From Globisporangium splendens (Eukaryota > Oomycota > Peronosporomycetes > Pythiales > Pythiaceae): a stretch of DNA of 33,465 nucleotides. Of this stretch, positions 29,230-33,465 are shown piece after piece; position 1 is the stretch's first letter; each line of letters begins with the position of its first letter. Made by a program: the position numbers and the translations under genes. Where the stretch lies: contig VFIW01000186.1 of NCBI GenBank assembly GCA_006386115.1, positions 21,108 through 54,572 on the forward strand. The letters run 5' to 3'. Under the pieces are notes generated by a model. It was given only the letters and a program-made list of their open reading frames with translations. It did no database searches and was not told the origin of the DNA.

Positions 29230-29302
29230 CTTGAGATTTGTGTTCGGTCAGAAGTAGATCGAGACGACTTGTAGGCTGGTGTGTGTGTGCTTGTTGAGAC
29301 GG

Positions 29303-29317
29303 AAATTTCGAAGTGAG
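29303..29317 (-). promoter_or_regulatory. Initiator-like motif of double-SnoaL copy 1
   Basis: On the minus strand CTCACTTCGAAATTT matches CTCAYTYYNCAWTTT at all but one position. It lies 74-88 nt upstream of the ATG at 29229. Confidence 0.6.
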
Positions 29318-29868
29318 GACCAATGTGCTGTTGCAGCGAAGGATGAGGAATTAAGAGGTTGCTGGTTCTATGTGAGGATTTGTGAGCTAATCTGACGCAC
29401 TTGAAGAAAATGGGTCGTCAAGTCGCCCTCACAGAAATCCGTGGACCATTGGGTGCGGTTCAAGTCCAAAGCGGAGAGCTGTGAGGTCATTTGAACATCA
29501 GATCAGCTTTCCCCTTTTCTCACTCATCTAAAAAGTTACAAACGATTACATTGTACGTAATCCTTTGTGAGTAGAGTAGTAAACTTGTTGCATACAGAGT
29601 AAACCTTTTGATTATTTTCATTGAGATACAGGAAGTTGGTTATCAACCACGAAATATTGTGAGCTTTGTTTTTCTGACTCATCAGATGGGGATTACCATC
29701 GAGGATGTGCGAAAGATGCCTGAGGTAAATAAGGATAGAATTTGTTGATTTTCCTCAATGAAAAGCAGAGAGTTGGGTAGAATGGTAAAATGAGAAGAGC
29801 CTGGTTATTAGCATTTGTCTGTTGCCATGCAAACAGGTAGAACGTCTACGAATGGCTAACGTATCTAC
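29318..29868. other. Intergenic between the two SnoaL genes
   Basis: No gene recognised. The right end (about 29724-29790) is the duplicated 3' flank described at 28021-28314. Confidence 0.6.
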
Positions 29869-30753
29869 TTAGGCACCAATGGGGAACATGGGGCGGCCGC
29901 TCGCCGTCTCGATCACCTCGGTTTGCGAGATATCCCAGTGCTCCACAAGCTTGCCGTCCTTGACGCGGAACACGTCGACAACGATGGATGCCGGAGTACC
30001 AGGGGCGTCAGTGTATCGACCGTGGGTCCACACCAAGTCCCCCTCCGCGACGATCGTGCCGAGCTCGAACTTGGAACCCTCGGGCATTGAATCGATCAGC
30101 TTCTTGAGCTCCTCCGCACCGTCCTTCGCAGTCGGGTTGTGCTGCAAGTACGTCGAGCCAACGTACTTGTCCACGGTGCTCGCGTCGCGTTTGTTGAAGA
30201 ATGCGTCGAGCGCAGTCGCCGTGAGAGCCTTGTTGGCTTCAAGCACCTCCTTTGACGGGCATTCGATCGTGTCGCTGCATCCCTTTATGCCTGGCACAGG
30301 CGCAGCGGATTGCGCAACAGGGAACATTGGACGTCCACTTGCCGTTTGCGAGGCTGGGACTTCAGGCTGTGAGACGTCCCAGTGCTCCACCAGTTTCCCG
30401 TCCTTGACTCGAAAGATGTCGACAACAATCGAAAAGCTGCCAGCTTCGAAGCTGCGGCTGTGGCTCCAGACGAGGTCGTCTGCAGCCACCACAGCGCTGA
30501 TATCGTACGACGTGTTCCCAGAGGAGCCAATGAAGTCCTTAAATTCTTGAGGACCATCCTTCACGAACGGGTTGTGCTGCAAGTAGGTCGCACCGACGTA
30601 CTTGTCAACAGCGCCGACGTCGTGCTTGTTGAAGAGCGCGTCCAGCGTTGTGGTCAGGAGTGCCTTGTTGGCTTGGAGGGTCTTGTCGACTGGGCATGTG
30701 GCCGACGCGACGGTCGCAAACAGTGCAGCGGCACAAATCGTGAGCACGTTCAT
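29869..30753 (-). CDS. Secreted protein with two SnoaL-like domains, copy 2
   Basis: This 294-residue paralogue of 28315-29229 has the same plan: signal peptide (MNVLTICAAALFATVASA), first SnoaL-like domain (about 20-150), a short linker with a Cys pair (KGCSDTIECPSKEVL), and second domain (about 172-292). Conserved features are FNKHDVGAVDKY, YLQHNPF, GDLVW/DDLVWSHSR, VDIFRVKDGKLVEHWD and two SGRPMFP motifs. Copies 1 and 2 align domain for domain, so the internal domain doubling came before the gene duplication. A secreted small-molecule-binding or enzymatic role is inferred from the fold; no substrate is suggested by the sequence. Confidence 0.88.
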   Translation of the reverse strand: MNVLTICAAALFATVASATCPVDKTLQANKALLTTTLDALFNKHDVGAVDKYVGATYLQHNPFVKDGPQEFKDFIGSSGNTSYDISAVVAADDLVWSHSRSFEAGSFSIVVDIFRVKDGKLVEHWDVSQPEVPASQTASGRPMFPVAQSAAPVPGIKGCSDTIECPSKEVLEANKALTATALDAFFNKRDASTVDKYVGSTYLQHNPTAKDGAEELKKLIDSMPEGSKFELGTIVAEGDLVWTHGRYTDAPGTPASIVVDVFRVKDGKLVEHWDISQTEVIETASGRPMFPIGA

Positions 30754-30817
30754 CTTGGCGTTGGGGGTTAAAGCGAAGGTGCCTGAAGGTCGGTAGGTGT
30801 TTGTACTCGCTTGAGGT

Positions 30818-30832
30818 AAGTTGAGGAATGAG
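30818..30832 (-). promoter_or_regulatory. Initiator-like motif of double-SnoaL copy 2
   Basis: On the minus strand CTCATTCCTCAACTT matches the oomycete initiator CTCATTYYNCAWTTT at 14 of 15 positions. It lies 65-79 nt upstream of the ATG at 30753, the same place as in copy 1. Confidence 0.65.
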
Positions 30833-31127
30833 GCTGGAAAATGGACTCTCGCTGAGATTGCGAATCGTGAAGGTGCTCCAACTCGGATAACTCCTCAGGT
30901 ATGCACAGTGTGAGCAAGAGGGATGATTCGTCCGGCAAGTGATTGGATTCGTCAAACCCGTGCATCAGAGTGAACTACGCGCGTGTCCCAATGACAGATG
31001 CAACCATGATTCGTCCGGCTCCACCATCAGTCCTGTTGTTGCGTTGGCGAGCAAAAATCCGGACATCGGTTCTGAAGTTAGTACTACTGATTGCAGTTAT
31101 TTGCTACCAAAGTCTCAGCTAGCTTTT
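30833..31127. other. Intergenic, no gene recognised
   Basis: Upstream flank of SnoaL copy 2, ending at the GA repeat that is the complement of the next LINE tail. Confidence 0.55.
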
Positions 31128-33465
31128 AGAGAGAGAGAGAGAGAGAAGGTAATTCTATTGAACTTATGGTCTACATACAGTTTAAGAATTCCTGAGTCTC
31201 ATTAACACTGCTGACAGTGAGGTGTTTCTTAGTTGTGACGGTGTGGCACCGATATCATTGTCGAGTAGAGCTGCGACTTGGGACATAAGAGCTTGATCAT
31301 TTCCCCGCGATTCGTCGGTGAGTATCTTCGCATTCTTGGAGTTCATTGCCATGTTGGCGAGAAGATCGGCCATTTTGTTTTGTTCTCGTTTTGAGTGATT
31401 CCAGGAGGTCCATGCAAAGTTGCCGATGATTTGGTTTACCCGAACTGCTAGTGGCTGCAACTTGGTCTGGCGTATAGAAGAGAACCCGTTCTGGGCTGCG
31501 ATAATCATTTGGCTGTCTCCGAAGACTTCCAACTTGACTTCATAATGCTGCAGGTAGTGTGCACTGTATGCCAGGCCATCTTTCAGCGCGCTGTATTCGC
31601 ACCAATTGTTCGTGACTTCTGGTCCCATGTACGCATAGCCGCATGCTTTGAGTTCCCATTGATTGCTGCGTTCATTCAGGAAGATGAGTGCCCATCCGCT
31701 GCCTCCTGGACCTGGGTTTCCGCGTGCACCTCCATCGAAATACAAACGCGCCGTCGCCCATGCTCCCAGTTGGCGCGACAGGTCTTGTCTCTCCAGTACG
31801 CTGAGGAGTTGGCTCAGGCAAGTTGCATCGATCTTTTCTCCTTTGAGCGTTCTCATCCGATGAGCCACAGCCCGCACTTGCATCACACACGCTGTCCACA
31901 CTCGCTGGGTACTTTCTTCAATAGTGAGATGTTGCCGTTCATGCACTATTTCCACTCTCGTTCTCCACAGCAGTACTGGGATGCTTGATGTGACGATAAA
32001 CCAAAGTTTCTGTAATGCTGTCGAGTGTTCCGGAGTAATGAACCCGAAGCGCTTTTCCAATTCCCGGAGCAAAGATCGTTGACCTGGCGGTGCTGTGCGG
32101 CTAGCAATATGAGGCAAGAAGAGGTTAAGTGCTTGCTCCGTCAATGCTCGGCCCATCCATCGTCCGAGGAAGGCCGTCCACGCGGCTTGTGCTCGCTTGC
32201 AACTCCAGACTATGTGTGAGATAGTTTCTTTTGTCTCCCCACATCCGGCATTGCTTGGGCACGCCGAAGACTCGATCCTTCCCGAATGGAACAGGTTGAA
32301 CTGCATCGTGGAGATCCGGTATGTCGTCTACATCTGATACGGCGCAAGACATCCTCGTTGTTTCCATAGATCTGCTGGTAGTCGATACTGCACATGGCTG
32401 TACCACTGGTCAGTTTTCGCGACTTCGTTGAGCTTGTCTATGAGTCCTCCGAGACCTTGATACAACTTGCTGTGCAACCTTTGTGTTCGTGCTCGGTCAA
32501 TTGTCTTCTGGATACTGTTTGGGGGAGTACGTTCATGCACCAGCCACGGGCAGTGAGTCGTGAGCGGGTGCGGTTTGAATGTCCACCCTACAGTTTTTAT
32601 TTCTTCTTCGATCATTGCCACGTCTTGTTGACAGATAGCATCCCCAGCCCAGTCGGTCACTGTCCAGAGAACTCCGTTTGCTTGCCGTTGCATCTGAATG
32701 TAGTCCGTGTGGCTCCCCTCCGATACTGGCACCGCGATGATGGTTCCCATGCCATTGCTGATCCACTTGTACTCTCGTTTTGTGTGTTTCCTGCTCCACG
32801 GCTCCTGGTGACTGTTCAACTGGTTGCCTGCATCGATTCCTATCTCCGGTGAGCATAGAATGATGCTGGTTACGAGTTTTCGCAAGGTGGTCATTCGTTT
32901 GAACGTGAGAGTCGCCGTCATGGTTGGTAGCCGCACGGAGAACACTCGCTCTTCTTCCCGTCTCACGTTGAAGCTGGCCAAATTGCATTTCTTCAGGAAA
33001 GGAACCGTTTTGACTGTATACTGCTCGCCTTGACTGTCGATTATCCAGGGGTTGTCGTTCCACTGAAAGGATGGCCAGAAGGCTCGAGTCTCTTCCGACA
33101 GTTGATGAATCGTCTGCTCAGGCTTCCTCTCAAAGTACACACCTACACGTCCGTCTGATCTCCACTCAAGATCCAGGGTCGGTAGTAAGGATTCCATTTG
33201 CTGCTTCAGATCGTCTTTCCACGCGGGATTGCGTCTCTCTGCCACCACCAGGTCTTCACAGAGGTACTCCCACCCGAGTCTGTGAATATTGTTTGTCTGG
33301 TACAGCCTTGTCTGTGCTAGCTGGCTTCGCTCCTTTGGTGAAATTGCGCAACATCCCCGGTTTTGACTTTTGTCCCGATGAACCTGTTCATGCCAAGCCT
33401 CTGTATACTTGTCTCGCTCTCGCTGTAGCCACCGAGTTGTCCGCCGCATCGCTTGTCGCTTTATT
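31128..33465 (-). mobile_element. LINE copy C, longest copy, continues beyond the window
   Basis: It starts (3' end) with a (TC)n tail, visible as GA repeats at 31128-31146, and the conserved 3' untranslated sequence. On the minus strand it is homologous to copies A and B up to their junction (CCACTGAAA, about 33067). Beyond that it continues into genuine LINE coding sequence instead of the CATTCTCC module. The 5' end is outside the window, so whether a reverse transcriptase is present upstream cannot be told. Confidence 0.9.
31182..33465 (-). pseudogene. LINE polyprotein, zinc finger and RNase H part, copy C (one nonsense codon)
   Basis: An open frame entering from beyond 33465 runs to a TAG at 32328-32330 and then continues in the same frame to the normal TAA at 31182. 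In copy B the stop position is TGG (Trp in CLTPFQMWTTYR), so a single substitution breaks the frame. Before the shared region the protein has about 130 extra residues (for example YQTNNIHRLGWEYLCEDLV), probably the linker after a reverse transcriptase. Downstream are the zinc finger (CPSNAGC...HIVWSC) and an RNase H domain with all four catalytic acidic positions. It is more similar to copy B than copy A is. Probably inactive unless the stop is read through. Confidence 0.85.

Overview
The window looks like a gene-poor, transposon-invaded stretch of a eukaryotic nuclear genome, most probably an oomycete (Phytophthora/Pythium-type stramenopile). This assignment is inference. It rests on mostly intronless genes, oomycete-type initiator motifs (TCAYTYY core followed by CAWTTT) 45-90 nt upstream of several start codons, secreted proteins with N-terminal signal peptides, and LINE-type retroelement remnants. 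There are no bacterial operons or ribosome-binding sites. I found no tRNA, rRNA or CRISPR array.

Layout. 1-1283: a fold-back element (two arms of about 0.55-0.63 kb around a loop of about 0.1 kb). 2089-3117 (+): Kv-beta-like aldo-keto reductase. 3889-4069 (-): short LINE 3' end. 4248-5318 (-): secreted ABC-type solute-binding protein. 5824-10918: a large interrupted palindrome made of two chimeric elements (a roughly 0.75-kb non-coding module joined to the zinc-finger/RNase H end of a LINE) facing away from each other. About 11.9-12.5 kb: an older, divergent RNase H remnant. 13181-14884 (-) and 17290-19008 (+): head-to-head pair of paralogous cytochrome P450s, with another 5'-truncated LINE copy between them bounded by an 11-bp target-site duplication. 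About 19.4-20.8 kb (+): spliced, probably catalytically impaired protein kinase. 20802-21027 (-): possible 3' exon of a small gene. 22315-23910 (+): secreted 5'-nucleotidase. 24958-28020 (+): large armadillo-repeat/SERAC1-like hydrolase. 28315-29229 and 29869-30753 (both -): tandemly duplicated secreted proteins, each with two SnoaL-like domains. 31128-33465 (-): the longest LINE copy, running off the window and broken by one nonsense codon.

How the parts relate. The cellular genes do not form one recognisable pathway. Four encode predicted secreted proteins (solute-binding protein, 5'-nucleotidase, two double-SnoaL proteins), which fits an absorptive or host-associated lifestyle. The two P450s resemble fatty-acid-hydroxylase-type enzymes and came from a local inverted duplication. 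The most unusual part is the mobile DNA. One LINE family with a (TC)n 3' tail is present in five copies. In two of them its 3' half is joined at the same nucleotide to a module that also occurs alone as a fold-back hairpin at the left end of the window.
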